Shown: positions 22,485 to 31,252, numbered from the stretch's first letter. The stretch: DNA of 46,046 nucleotides from Streptomyces sp. OR43 (GCF_008042275.1 NZ_RDBK01000043.1:815026-861071), one strand, 5' to 3'. Notes: generated by a model not told the origin, from the letters alone. Numbers and translations: made by a program.

Positions 22485-23402
22485 TCAGGCCTCCCGGAGC
22501 TTCGGGTTGAAGACCTCGTCGAGGCCGACGTTGGCGACGTAGAGCGCGCCGACGATCGCGGTGATCCCGGCGCCCGGCGGGACGAACCACCACCACATGC
22601 CGAGTTGGAGCGCGCTCCACTGCTGGGCGCTCTGCAGCATCATCCCGAGCGAGACGCCCTCGGTGGGGCCGAGCCCGATGAAGTCGAGGGAGGAGGCGAT
22701 CAGGACGGACCCGCCGAAGAGCAGGATGAACATCATGAAGAGGTACGAGCTCATGTTGGGCGCGATCTCGCGGAAGACGATCCGCCAGGTGCCGCTGCCG
22801 CTGAGCCGGGCCAGGTCCACGAACTCCCGGGTGCGCAGCGAGAACGTCTGCGCACGGATCGCGCGCGCCGCCCAGGGCCAGGAGGTGAGCCCGATGAACA
22901 GGCCCTGCACGGGAACCGAGCGGACGCCGAGGTAGGCGTTGATGATCAGCAGCACGGCGAGCGCGGGCAGCACCAGGACCACGTTGGTCAGCATGTTGAG
23001 GATCTCGTCGACCGCTCCGCCGCGGTAACCGGCCAGGAAGCCGACGAGCATGGCGATGACGGCGGCGATGGCCCCGCCGACGACCCCCACCAGGAAGGTG
23101 GCGCGCAGCCCGTGCACGAACTGGGCGTACACGTCCTGGCCGAAGGTGGTGGTGCCCATCCAGTACGTGCCGTCCGGCGGCGCGGCCTGCGGGCCCACGT
23201 ACTCGTTCGGGTCGGCGTTGTCGAGCAGCGGCGGTCCGATGATGCCGGTGAGCAGGAGCAGCACGACGACGGTGAACCCGATGATGAGTTTCGGGTTGCG
23301 CACGGCGTAGTGGAGCGTCTCTCGGCCGGGGCGGGCCGCGGCCGCGGTGGGTGCGGCGGTCGGCGCGGCGGTCTCGGTGGCCGGTTCGGGCACGGTGCTC
23401 AT
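22485..23402 (-). CDS. ABC transporter permease (OppC/DppC-like)
   Basis: A 305-residue inner-membrane permease. The ATG overlaps the stop of the preceding permease (ATGA). A low-complexity Pro/Ala/Thr tail (residues 1-28) precedes six transmembrane helices. The N-terminal periplasmic loop and the EAA motif (REFVDLARLSGSGTWRIVFR) are of the OppC type. It forms the heterodimeric channel with the OppB-like protein. Confidence 0.92.
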   Translation of the reverse strand: MSTVPEPATETAAPTAAPTAAAARPGRETLHYAVRNPKLIIGFTVVVLLLLTGIIGPPLLDNADPNEYVGPQAAPPDGTYWMGTTTFGQDVYAQFVHGLRATFLVGVVGGAIAAVIAMLVGFLAGYRGGAVDEILNMLTNVVLVLPALAVLLIINAYLGVRSVPVQGLFIGLTSWPWAARAIRAQTFSLRTREFVDLARLSGSGTWRIVFREIAPNMSSYLFMMFILLFGGSVLIASSLDFIGLGPTEGVSLGMMLQSAQQWSALQLGMWWWFVPPGAGITAIVGALYVANVGLDEVFNPKLREA

Positions 23403-24394
23403 GACTGGCCTCCTGCCATGCCGGTACGGGTCCGGGGGTCGACGACGACGTACACGATGTCGATGAGGAAGTTGGCGATCAGTACGCCGATGACGATGAA
23501 CAGGAACGCGCCCTGGAGCAGGAAGAAGTCCTGGTTCTGGATCGCGGCCAGGATCAGCGAGCCGAGTCCTGGATAGGCGAAGACGATCTCGGTGACGAGG
23601 GCCCCGGCCACCAGGACGCCCAGTTGGAGGGCGAGTCCGGTGATCTGGGGCAGGACGGCGTTGCGGAAGGCGTAACGGCGGATGAGCCGCTGCGGTGCGC
23701 CGAGGGCCGACAAGTAGGAGGAGTAGTCGGACTCCAGCTCGTAGATGATCATGTTGCGCATGCCGATGGCCCAGCCGCCGAGCGCGACCAGGAAGAGCGA
23801 GAGGAACGGCAGCACCCAGTGCTGGAGCAGGTCCCAGACGAAGGCGCCGGACCAGCTCGGCTGGATGTCGAGGCTGTAGCCGCCGGAGAGCGGGAACCAG
23901 CCCGCCTTGGAGCCCAGCGCCCAGGCGAGGATGACGGCGATCCACATGTACGGCATCGCGGTCAGCAGGTAGCCCACCGGCAGCACGGTGTTGTCGAGCA
24001 CCTTGCGGCGGGCGGCCAGCGCCCCGGCCCAGTTGCCGACGAACCAGCTGAGCAGGACCGACGGGATCATCAGCCCCAGCGTGTACGGGAGCGCGTCGAG
24101 CAGCACGTCGGCGACGGGCTTGGGGAACACCCAGATGGACAGCCCGAAGTCGCCCTGGAGCAGGGCGCCCCAGAAGTGCAGGTACTGCTGCCAGACGGGC
24201 TCGTCGAACCCGAACAGGTTGTTGTAGTAGGCGCGCATGGCCTCGACTGCCTCGGGCTGCGAGACCCGGGCCCTGGCCACCATGGCGGCGACGGGGTCGC
24301 CGGGCATGAAGCGCGGGATCATCCAGTTGACGGTGACGGCGACGACGAACGTCAGCGCGTAGATCAGAAGTTTGCGGGCGAAGTAGCGGCGCAA
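23399..24394 (-). CDS. ABC transporter permease (OppB/DppB-like)
   Basis: A 331-residue permease with six transmembrane helices. It uses a TTG start (LRRYFARKLLIYALTF) preceded by GGAG at six bases. The first helix and FMPGDPVAAM segment, then the EAA loop (SSYLSALGAPQRLIRRYAFR) are characteristic of OppB. Its start lies 212 bases downstream of the binding-protein gene, separated from it by a 30-bp tandem repeat array. Confidence 0.92.
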   Translation of the reverse strand: MRRYFARKLLIYALTFVVAVTVNWMIPRFMPGDPVAAMVARARVSQPEAVEAMRAYYNNLFGFDEPVWQQYLHFWGALLQGDFGLSIWVFPKPVADVLLDALPYTLGLMIPSVLLSWFVGNWAGALAARRKVLDNTVLPVGYLLTAMPYMWIAVILAWALGSKAGWFPLSGGYSLDIQPSWSGAFVWDLLQHWVLPFLSLFLVALGGWAIGMRNMIIYELESDYSSYLSALGAPQRLIRRYAFRNAVLPQITGLALQLGVLVAGALVTEIVFAYPGLGSLILAAIQNQDFFLLQGAFLFIVIGVLIANFLIDIVYVVVDPRTRTGMAGGQS

Positions 24395-24504
24395 GGGAGC
24401 TCCCCGGAGAGAGCCCCGCCGTACGGGCGGCGGTCAGGGCTGCGTGCGCACGGCGGGGCGGTCATGGAATCGAGAACGGCCGGCACACGGCCGGCCGCCC
24501 CCAC

Positions 24505-24604
24505 GGAACGGCCGGCACGGGGCCGGTCCTTCTCGGCGCGACCGGCGCGGAGCCGGTCCTTCTCGGAACGGCCGGCGCGGGGCCGGTCCTTCTCAGAACG
24601 GCCG
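24505..24604. repeat. 30-bp tandem repeat array between binding-protein and permease genes
   Basis: Three exact-length 30-bp units (24505-24534, 24535-24564, 24565-24594) plus a partial fourth. Each ends in GCCGGTCCTTCTC, with a GGCCGG...CCGG imperfect hairpin in each unit. Units 1 and 3 differ at one base. A further GGCCGG palindrome precedes the array at 24479-24497. It lies immediately 3' of the binding-protein stop codon. Confidence 0.85.
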
Positions 24605-24606
24605 TG

Positions 24607-26343
24607 TCACTTGACGGGCTTGATCTGGGTGAGCGCTTCGAAGCCGCCCATCTCCAGCCAGTTGCGCCACAGCGCCGGTGCGTACTTGGGCGCACCCGCG
24701 GCGTCCGACGGCCAGTTCGTCCAGCTTCCGGTGGTGGACTGGGCCCAGAGGCCGTTGTACCAGAGCGGAATGACCGGCATCTCCTTGAGCTGGATCGCCT
24801 GGATCTTCGAGATGACCTTCTTCATGCCCTCGGTGTCGTCCGTCTTCACCCCGCCGAGCTCCTGGACGAGCTTCCAGGCCTCCTCGTTCTCGTACCGGCC
24901 GAAGTTGACGGTGTTCTGCTGCTTCTGGACGGGCAGCTGGAACATGTACTCGTAGTACGTCCACGGGGTGCTGGAGAGCTGGCGCTCGTTGTTGACGACG
25001 AGGTCGAAGTTGCCCTTGCCGCGGGTCTCGTTGAGGGCGTTCGCGTCGGGGAACTCGGTGGTGATGCTGATGCCCGCGTCCTTGGCGGACGAGGCGATGA
25101 CCTTGGCGGCCTCCATCCAGTCGGTCCAGCCGGTGGGCACGGCCAGCTTCAGACTGATCTTGGAGCCGTCCTTGTTCTCCACGAGGCCGTCGCCGTCGGT
25201 GTCCTTGTACCCGGCGTCCGCGAGGATCTGCTTGGCCTTGTCGGTGTCGAAGGAGAAGCCCTCACGGGAGACCAGGTCCTGGTCGACGAACTTGTCCCAC
25301 TGCGGGAGCAGGCCCGTCGGGTTGGCGGGCTTGACCAGCTCCCCGTACACGCCCTTGACGATCTTCTCCGTGTCGACCGAGGCGGCGAGCGCCCGGCGGA
25401 AGGCCGCGTCGTTCATCGGCTTCTTCGTGGTGTTGGGCACCAGCCAGGCCGTGTTGGCGGAGAGCATGTAGGGCGGCTTGTCGTAGTACGAGACGACCTT
25501 CTTGCTCTTGATGAGCGAGGAGGCGCCGGGCAGGAAGTTGTTGCTGAGGTCCAGCTGGCCCTGACCCAGCTGACCGATGACCACCTCGTTGCTCGGGTTG
25601 GACACGTCGACGATGTAGCGGGGCGCGGGCTTCATGGAGAGCGCCTTGACGCCCCACCAGTCGTCGCGCCGCTGCCACACGACCCGGTCCTGGGAGTGGC
25701 TCTTGAGCGTGTACGCACCGGAGCCGACCGGCTTGTCGTTGACGCCGTCGAGGATCTCCTTCTCGGAGCGGGTGCTCCAGATGTGCTCCGGGACGATCGG
25801 CTGCCCGTAGAGGGTGAAGTCCCACTCCTGGTAGCGGGCCTGCTTGAAGGTGAAGCGGACCGTCGTGGCGTCCACCGCCTTCGCGTCCGACAGCCAGCTC
25901 CACAGGGTGTGGAAGGACGAGGCCTCGATCTTGCCGAGCCCGTAGGAGTACGCGACGTCCTTGGCGGTCAGCGGCTTGCCGTCCGACCAGGTGATGCCCG
26001 GACGGAGCTTCATCTCGTACGTCTTGTCGCCGGTCCAGCTGCCCGACTCCGCGAGCCAGGGCGTCAGCTTGCCCTCGTTGGGGTCGAAGTGGAACAGCGT
26101 CTCGTAGACCAGTCCCTTGGTGCCGGTGGCGTGGTCCCAGTTGTGCAGCGGGTTGTAGTTGGCCGGCGGCCCCCACTGCGTACCGGTGGTGTAGAGCGTC
26201 TCGTTGCGCGGGAGCGCGCCGCCCCCTTTGCCGCCCGTGCCGCCGGAGCCGCCCGCCGAGGAGCCGCCCCCCGTGCACGCGGTGGCGGCGAGTGCGATCA
26301 CGGCGAGCGTGGCCGCGGTCCGTCCCCCGAATCCCGTGCCCAT
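24607..26343 (-). CDS. Family 5 extracellular solute-binding lipoprotein
   Basis: A 578-residue substrate-binding protein. The ATG at 26343 follows GGAGGG. Residues 1-22 form a lipoprotein signal with lipobox ATAC (Cys23), then a Gly/Ser-rich linker. The family-5 landmarks are LVYETLFHFDPNEGKLTPWL, AESGSWTGDKTYEMKLRPGI and WSDGKPLTAKDV. Family 5 proteins bind peptides, but actinobacterial and thermophile members with GH genes bind cello- or manno-oligosaccharides. Coupling with a beta-mannosidase and a LacI regulator argues for a beta-mannoside ligand here. First gene of the transporter operon. Confidence 0.92.
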   Translation of the reverse strand: MGTGFGGRTAATLAVIALAATACTGGGSSAGGSGGTGGKGGGALPRNETLYTTGTQWGPPANYNPLHNWDHATGTKGLVYETLFHFDPNEGKLTPWLAESGSWTGDKTYEMKLRPGITWSDGKPLTAKDVAYSYGLGKIEASSFHTLWSWLSDAKAVDATTVRFTFKQARYQEWDFTLYGQPIVPEHIWSTRSEKEILDGVNDKPVGSGAYTLKSHSQDRVVWQRRDDWWGVKALSMKPAPRYIVDVSNPSNEVVIGQLGQGQLDLSNNFLPGASSLIKSKKVVSYYDKPPYMLSANTAWLVPNTTKKPMNDAAFRRALAASVDTEKIVKGVYGELVKPANPTGLLPQWDKFVDQDLVSREGFSFDTDKAKQILADAGYKDTDGDGLVENKDGSKISLKLAVPTGWTDWMEAAKVIASSAKDAGISITTEFPDANALNETRGKGNFDLVVNNERQLSSTPWTYYEYMFQLPVQKQQNTVNFGRYENEEAWKLVQELGGVKTDDTEGMKKVISKIQAIQLKEMPVIPLWYNGLWAQSTTGSWTNWPSDAAGAPKYAPALWRNWLEMGGFEALTQIKPVK

Positions 26344-26385
26344 CGTCCCTCCTTCTCCCCGCCGTCCTTGCCGAGCGGAGTTACT

Positions 26386-26397
26386 GAACCGGGTAAG
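26386..26397. promoter_or_regulatory. LacI-type half-conserved site near the binding-protein gene
   Basis: GAACCGGGTAAG differs at one position from GAACCGGTTAAG at 26545-26556 near the lacI start. The pair flanks the divergent intergenic region, one close to each gene, as expected for shared LacI-family operators. Confidence 0.45.
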
Positions 26398-26439
26398 TGC
26401 CGTGAAGCTAAGGCCGCCCGGAGAGCATGTCAAGGGTGC

Positions 26440-26451
26440 GGGAGCGCTCCC
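26440..26451. promoter_or_regulatory. Perfect palindrome GGGAGCGCTCCC, candidate LacI-family operator
   Basis: This 12-bp palindrome matches the core of the CebR operator of Streptomyces (TGGGAGCGCTCCCA); the flanks here are C and A. It lies about 97 bases upstream of the binding-protein start codon in the divergent region, between the two AACCGG elements. Confidence 0.7.
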
Positions 26452-26475
26452 ATCCCTTTATTTTCAGGGCCAGTT

Positions 26476-26490
26476 GAGCGATCATCGCTC
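26476..26490. promoter_or_regulatory. Palindrome GAGCGAT-C-ATCGCTC in the lacI divergent region
   Basis: Seven-base perfect arms around a single central base, 25 bp from the GGGAGCGCTCCC site. It shares the GAGCG/CGCTC half-site with that palindrome and may be a second, weaker binding site. Confidence 0.5.
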
Positions 26491-26538
26491 CAGGAGAAGA
26501 GCCGCACGCGAGAGGGCCGGAGTCCAAGGCGTTTCATG

Positions 26539-26556
26539 TAATACGAACCGGTTAAG
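26539..26556 (+). promoter_or_regulatory. lacI promoter/operator: TAATAC overlapping AACCGGTT
   Basis: A -10-like TAATAC (26539-26544) is directly followed by the 8-bp palindrome AACCGGTT (26546-26553), which would cover the transcription start. Bound regulator would block its own transcription. The LacI-family consensus is often AACCGGTT-centred. Confidence 0.5.
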
Positions 26557-26566
26557 CGAGGTCGCA

Positions 26567-27586
26567 TTGCCCAGGCACCGCCCCACGATCGCCGATATAG
26601 CCCGCCGGGCCGGGGTTTCCAAGGTCGCGGTGTCCTACGCCCTCAACGACCGTCCGGGCGTCTCCGCCACGACCCGCGCCACCATCAAGGCCATCGCGCA
26701 GGAGATCGGCTGGCAGCCCAACAGTGCCGCCCGCGCCCTCACCCGCGCCCGGGCCGACACCGTGGGCCTCGCCCTCTGCCGGCCCGCCCGGCTGCTCGGC
26801 GTAGAGCCCTTCTTCATGGAGCTGATCAGCGGCATCGAGAGCGAACTCTCGCCGCGTGGCTGCGCCCTGCTCCTCCAGGTCGTCACCGATCCGGCGCAGG
26901 AACTGGAGGTCTACCGCCGCTGGTGGGGAGAGGGCCGGGTGGACGGCGTGTTCCTCGCCGATCTGCGCAGCCCCGACCCGCGCATCGAGGGCGTCGCCGA
27001 ACTGGGCCTGCCGGCCGTGGTGATCGGCCACCCCTCGGCGGCCGGACCGCTCCCCTCCGTATGGTCGGACGAGTACACGGCGCTCCGGGACACGCTCACG
27101 TACCTGACCGCACTGGGCCACCGGTCCATCGCCCGGGTCGCCGGGCTTCCCGGCCTCAACCACACGGACCTGCGCGACCGGGCCCAGGCCGGGATCTGCG
27201 CCGAACTCGGGCTCGGCGAGCCCGTCATCGTCCACACCGACTACTCCGGCCAGGACGGGGCGCACGCGACGCGACGCCTGATCAGCTCGCCGCGACGGCC
27301 CACCGCCGTCGTCTACGACAACGACATCATGGCCGTCGCCGGTCTGTCCGTGGCCCAGGAGATGGGCCTGGACGTACCGGCCGACCTCTCTCTCGTCGCC
27401 TGGGACGACTCCCAGCTCTCCCGCGTGGTCCGCCCGCCGCTCACCGCACTGAGCCGCGACATCCCGGCATACGGGGGCCATGCCGCACGCATCCTGCTGT
27501 CCCTCGTCGCCGACGGCGCGGCGACGGGCTACGAGGACGCGGCGGCCCGGCTCGTCCCGCGCGGTTCCACGGCACCACCGCGGTAG
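26567..27586 (+). CDS. LacI-family transcriptional regulator of the mannoside locus
   Basis: A 339-residue repressor. I start at TTG 26567 (PRHRPTIADIARRAGVSKV), five bases after GAGG; upstream in-frame sequence is non-coding and holds the operators. Residues about 5-55 are the LacI helix-turn-helix (TIADIARRAGVSKVAVSYAL) with hinge helix NSAARALTR. The rest is a periplasmic-binding-like effector domain (FFMELISGIESELSPRGCAL, DNDIMAVAGLSVAQEMGL, SLVAWDDSQLSRVVRPPLTA). Divergent from the transporter operon. It should sense mannose or a manno-oligosaccharide. Confidence 0.92.
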   Translation: MPRHRPTIADIARRAGVSKVAVSYALNDRPGVSATTRATIKAIAQEIGWQPNSAARALTRARADTVGLALCRPARLLGVEPFFMELISGIESELSPRGCALLLQVVTDPAQELEVYRRWWGEGRVDGVFLADLRSPDPRIEGVAELGLPAVVIGHPSAAGPLPSVWSDEYTALRDTLTYLTALGHRSIARVAGLPGLNHTDLRDRAQAGICAELGLGEPVIVHTDYSGQDGAHATRRLISSPRRPTAVVYDNDIMAVAGLSVAQEMGLDVPADLSLVAWDDSQLSRVVRPPLTALSRDIPAYGGHAARILLSLVADGAATGYEDAAARLVPRGSTAPPR

Positions 27587-27724
27587 GGGGCGGTGTCATA
27601 CCGCAGGAGGACACCGGGCCCTGCGCGGTGCGACTCAAGGCTGCCCCCGGAACGGGCATCGGGAGTGACGACCGGCGGCCGGCCGGCGGAGAGGATGGAG
27701 CAGTGCCCCTGCCCCGGGCCCCCG

Positions 27725-27748
27725 CCGCCCGGCGTGGCCGCCGGGCGG
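27725..27748 (+). terminator. GC-rich hairpin after the lacI gene
   Basis: A 10-bp perfect stem (27725-27734 with 27739-27748) with a four-base loop. It is between the lacI stop and the ABC transporter start and could terminate lacI or form a leader structure. Confidence 0.45.
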
Positions 27749-27785
27749 GCCCCCGTCCCGTACGCACCCGACCCTGGAGTCTCCC

Positions 27786-28556
27786 GTGACCACCATGTCC
27801 ACCGCTCACCGCGCCACCGCGGTGGCCGCCCGCGCCACGGAACTGTCGAAGGTCTACGGGGAGGGCGAGACCAAGGTGACCGCCCTGGACCGGGTCACCG
27901 TGGACTTCCCGCAGGGCGAGTTCACCGCGATCATGGGCCCGTCCGGCTCCGGCAAGTCCACGCTGATGCACTGCGTCGCCGGTCTCGACAGCTTCACCGG
28001 CGGTTCCGTGCGCATCGGCGAGACGGAGCTGGGGGCCCTCAAGGACAAGCAGCTCACCCAGCTGCGCCGGGACAAGATCGGGTTCATCTTCCAGGCGTTC
28101 AACCTGCTGCCGACGCTGACGGCGCTGGAGAACATCACGCTGCCGATGGACATCGCGGGCCGCAAGCCCGACCAGGCGTGGCTGCACAAGGTCATCGAGA
28201 TGGTGGGCCTCGCCGACCGGCTGAAGCACCGCCCCACCGAGCTCTCCGGCGGCCAGCAGCAGCGCGTCGCGGTCGCCCGCGCCCTGGCCTCCCAGCCCGA
28301 GATCATCTTCGGCGACGAGCCCACCGGAAACCTGGACTCCCGCTCCGGCGCCGAAGTCCTCGGCTTCCTCCGCAACTCGGTGCGCGAACTGGGCCAGACC
28401 GTGGTGATGGTGACCCACGACCCGGCCGCCGCCTCCTACGCGGACCGGGTGATCTTCCTCGCGGACGGGGCGATCGTGGACCAGATGCTGCACCCCACCG
28501 CGGACGGGGTGCTGGACCGGATGAAGGCGTTCGACTCCAAGGGCCGCACCAGCTGA
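27786..28556 (+). CDS. MacB/LolD-like ABC transporter ATPase
   Basis: A 256-residue ATPase. The GTG at 27786 is six bases after GGAG. Walker A GPSGSGKST, Q-loop (FIFQAFNLLPTLT), signature LSGGQQQR, Walker B (PEIIFGDEPTGNLD) and H-loop (VMVTHD) are intact; the FNLLPTLTALENITLP segment marks the MacB/LolD class. It pairs with the FtsX-type permease 100 bp downstream. Such systems export or extract lipids, peptides or antibiotics. Confidence 0.92.
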   Translation: MTTMSTAHRATAVAARATELSKVYGEGETKVTALDRVTVDFPQGEFTAIMGPSGSGKSTLMHCVAGLDSFTGGSVRIGETELGALKDKQLTQLRRDKIGFIFQAFNLLPTLTALENITLPMDIAGRKPDQAWLHKVIEMVGLADRLKHRPTELSGGQQQRVAVARALASQPEIIFGDEPTGNLDSRSGAEVLGFLRNSVRELGQTVVMVTHDPAAASYADRVIFLADGAIVDQMLHPTADGVLDRMKAFDSKGRTS

Positions 28557-28656
28557 GCCCCGGCCCCTTCCCGGGCCCCGGGTCCTGTCCGCAGTTCCCG
28601 GCAGGACCTCGCCGCCACCCCATCCGGAACCCCTCCCCCTCCCAGGACTGACAGAC

Positions 28657-31185
28657 ATGTTCCGTACCGCCCTGCGCAATGTGCTCTCGCACAAGGCCAG
28701 GCTGCTGATGACCGTCCTCGCCGTGATGCTCGGCGTGGCCTTCGTCTCCGGCACCCTGGTCTTCACCGACACCCTCGGCAACGCCTTCCGCAACCAGTCG
28801 GCGAAGAGCTACGACGACATCGCCGTCGCCGTCACCACCTACGCCGACCCGCGCGACGAGAAGACCGCCGCCATCGACGCCGCCACCCTGAAGAAGATCC
28901 AGGACCTGGACGGCGTCGCCTCCGCCACCGGCCGCGTCGACGGCTTCGCCGGAGTGGCCGACCCCGACGGCAAGCTCATCGGCAACGGCTGGTCCAACAC
29001 CGGGTCCAACTTCGCCCCCGGCAAGGACGGGCAGGACGCCCAGTACACCTTCACCGACGGCTCCGGACCGACCGCCGCCGACAGCGTCGCCCTGGACAAG
29101 GACACCGCGAAGAAGGGCGAGTACGAGGTCGGCGACAAGGTACGGGTCGCCACCAACGGGCCGGTGAAGGAGTACACCCTGTCCGGGGTCTTCACCACCG
29201 AGGACGGCGCGGTCAACGCCGGCGGCAGCCTGGTCCTGTTCGACACCCCCGTCGCCCAGCAGCTGTTCCTGCGGCCCGGCGAGTTCAAGGACGTCGCCGT
29301 CACCGCCGCACCCGGTGCCTCCGACGAGCAGCTGCTGGCCGCCGTCAAGCCGCTGCTGCCCGAGGACGCCGAGGCCAAGACCGGCCAGGTCCGCGCGGAC
29401 GAGCAGGCCGACCAGACCGAGTCCGCCCTGAGCAGCCTCAACAAGCTGCTGCTCGCCTTCGCGGGCATCGCGCTCTTCGTCGGCGTCTTCCTGATCGCCA
29501 ATACCTTCAGCATGCTGGTCGCCCAGCGCACCAAGGAGCTCGCGCTGCTGCGCGCCGTCGGCGCCTCGCGCCGCCAGGTCAAGCGCTCCGTCCTGCTCGA
29601 AGCGGCCGTCGTCGGCCTGATCGCGTCCGTCGTCGGCTTCGCGCTGGGCCTCGGCCTCGCCACCGGGCTGCGCTCCGCGATGAGCCTGATCGGCGGGAAG
29701 ATCCCGGCCGGGCCCCTGGTCGTCGCGCCGGCCACCGTCATCGCCGCCTTCGGCGTCGGCGTCCTGATCACCGTGCTGGCCGCCTGGCTGCCCGCCCGCC
29801 GCGCCGCGAAGATCCCGCCCGTCGCGGCGATGAACAGCCAGTACGCCGTGGCCACGGTGAAGTCCCTGGTGCTGCGCAACTCGATCGGTGCCATCATCAC
29901 CCTGCTCGGCGGGGCGGCGGTCGTGGGCGGCGCGGCACAGGCCGGGTCGAACGGCCAGCTCCTCATCGCGGGCGGCTCCTTCCTGGCCCTGATCGGCATC
30001 ATCATCCTGATCCCACTGCTGTCCCGGCCGGTGATCGCCCTGGTGCGCCCGCTGCTGCGACGGCTGTTCGGGGTCTCCGGCAAGCTGGCCGCGCAGAACG
30101 CGGTCCGCAACCCGAGGCGTACAGGCGCCACCGCCTCCGCGCTGGCGATCGGCCTCACCCTCGTCACCGGCATCTCGGTGCTCGGCGTCACCCTCGGCCA
30201 GGCGGTCGACAAGATGACGACGGACAACATCAGGGCCGACTACATGATCTCGATGGCCAGCGGCGACGCGCTCGACGAGTCGGCGCTCACCGCCCTGGAG
30301 AAGGCCCCCGGCGTCACCGCCGTCTCGCCGCAGCAGGCGGTCTGGCTCGACATCGGCGACACCTCGCTCTCGGCGTCCGGCGTCACCCCCGGCGATGTGG
30401 AGAAGGTCCTCACCGTCGACACCCGCTCGGGCTCCCTGGACTCCCTGGCCGAGGGTCAGATCGCCGTCTCGGACAAGACCGCGAAGTCGCACGGCTGGAA
30501 GACCGGCGACACCGTCCCGGTCACGTACGAGGACGACAAGAAGGGCAGCCTGAAGATCGGCGCCCTCTACAAGGACAACGAGTTCCTCTCGCCGGTCCTG
30601 ATCCCCCGTGACATCGTGGCCCCGCACCAGGCCCGTGCGGACATCCGCGAGATCTGGGTGAAGACGGACGGCGGCGCGAGCGCGGCCCACGAGCAGGCGC
30701 TGGTGGACGCGCTGGGCGACAACCCCGGCATGAGCGTCATGGACCGCAAGGACATCCGCGACATGTTCGGCGGCTCCATCAACCTCGCGATGAACATCAT
30801 GTACGGCCTGCTGGCCATGGCGCTGATCATCGCGGTGCTCGGGGTCGTCAACACCCTCGCCATGTCGGTGTTCGAGCGTCAGCAGGAGATCGGCATGCTG
30901 CGCGCCATCGGCCTGGACCGGCGCAAGGTCAAGCGCATGATCCGGCTGGAGGCGGTGGTCATCTCGCTGTTCGGCGCGGTGGTCGGCATCGGGCTCGGCA
31001 TGTTCCTCGGCTGGGCGATCGGGCAGACCGTGGCGTCCGAGATCCCGGAGTACGTCCTGGTCGTGCCGTGGGGCCGGATCGCGGTCTTCCTGGTCCTGGC
31101 CGGGCTCGTGGGGGTCCTGGCCGCCCTGTGGCCGGCCCGCAGCGCCGCGAAGCTGAACATGCTGACGGCCATCAAGACCGAGTAG
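28657..31185 (+). CDS. FtsX/MacB-type ABC transporter permease
   Basis: An 842-residue permease, double length for the family. It shows an N-terminal helix (LLMTVLAVMLGVAFVSGTLV), a large extracytoplasmic domain (about 45-250), an FtsX core of helices at about 265-400 with the KELALLRAVGASRRQVKRSV coupling segment, a central pair of helices at about 420-465, and a second extracytoplasmic domain and FtsX core from about 500 (QEIGMLRAIGLDRRKVKRMI). This internal duplication is normal for actinobacterial members. There is no separate membrane-fusion protein. Substrate unknown. Confidence 0.92.
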   Translation: MFRTALRNVLSHKARLLMTVLAVMLGVAFVSGTLVFTDTLGNAFRNQSAKSYDDIAVAVTTYADPRDEKTAAIDAATLKKIQDLDGVASATGRVDGFAGVADPDGKLIGNGWSNTGSNFAPGKDGQDAQYTFTDGSGPTAADSVALDKDTAKKGEYEVGDKVRVATNGPVKEYTLSGVFTTEDGAVNAGGSLVLFDTPVAQQLFLRPGEFKDVAVTAAPGASDEQLLAAVKPLLPEDAEAKTGQVRADEQADQTESALSSLNKLLLAFAGIALFVGVFLIANTFSMLVAQRTKELALLRAVGASRRQVKRSVLLEAAVVGLIASVVGFALGLGLATGLRSAMSLIGGKIPAGPLVVAPATVIAAFGVGVLITVLAAWLPARRAAKIPPVAAMNSQYAVATVKSLVLRNSIGAIITLLGGAAVVGGAAQAGSNGQLLIAGGSFLALIGIIILIPLLSRPVIALVRPLLRRLFGVSGKLAAQNAVRNPRRTGATASALAIGLTLVTGISVLGVTLGQAVDKMTTDNIRADYMISMASGDALDESALTALEKAPGVTAVSPQQAVWLDIGDTSLSASGVTPGDVEKVLTVDTRSGSLDSLAEGQIAVSDKTAKSHGWKTGDTVPVTYEDDKKGSLKIGALYKDNEFLSPVLIPRDIVAPHQARADIREIWVKTDGGASAAHEQALVDALGDNPGMSVMDRKDIRDMFGGSINLAMNIMYGLLAMALIIAVLGVVNTLAMSVFERQQEIGMLRAIGLDRRKVKRMIRLEAVVISLFGAVVGIGLGMFLGWAIGQTVASEIPEYVLVVPWGRIAVFLVLAGLVGVLAALWPARSAAKLNMLTAIKTE

Positions 31186-31201
31186 CGGCACCCGTACGAC
31201 A

Positions 31202-31240
31202 GAGGGGGCCGGTGTCCGCAGTCGCGGCACCGGCCCCCTT
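31202..31240. terminator. Bidirectional terminator between the ABC permease and cfa genes
   Basis: GGGGGCCGGTG (31204-31214) pairs perfectly with CACCGGCCCCC (31228-31238), extended by flanking A-T and G-T pairs. It lies between two convergent genes, 17 bases after one stop and 13 before the other. Confidence 0.8.
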
Positions 31241-31252
31241 CCGCTGTGCGGC

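Noticed and set aside
22606..22619. TGGAGCGCGCTCCA, identical to the core of the MerR operator
   Set aside because: It lies within codons of the OppC-like permease (Trp-Ser-Ala-Leu) with no promoter boxes around it; coincidence of coding sequence is more likely.
24505..24604. CRISPR array in the 30-bp repeats
   Set aside because: Units are immediately tandem without spacers and contain internal hairpins.
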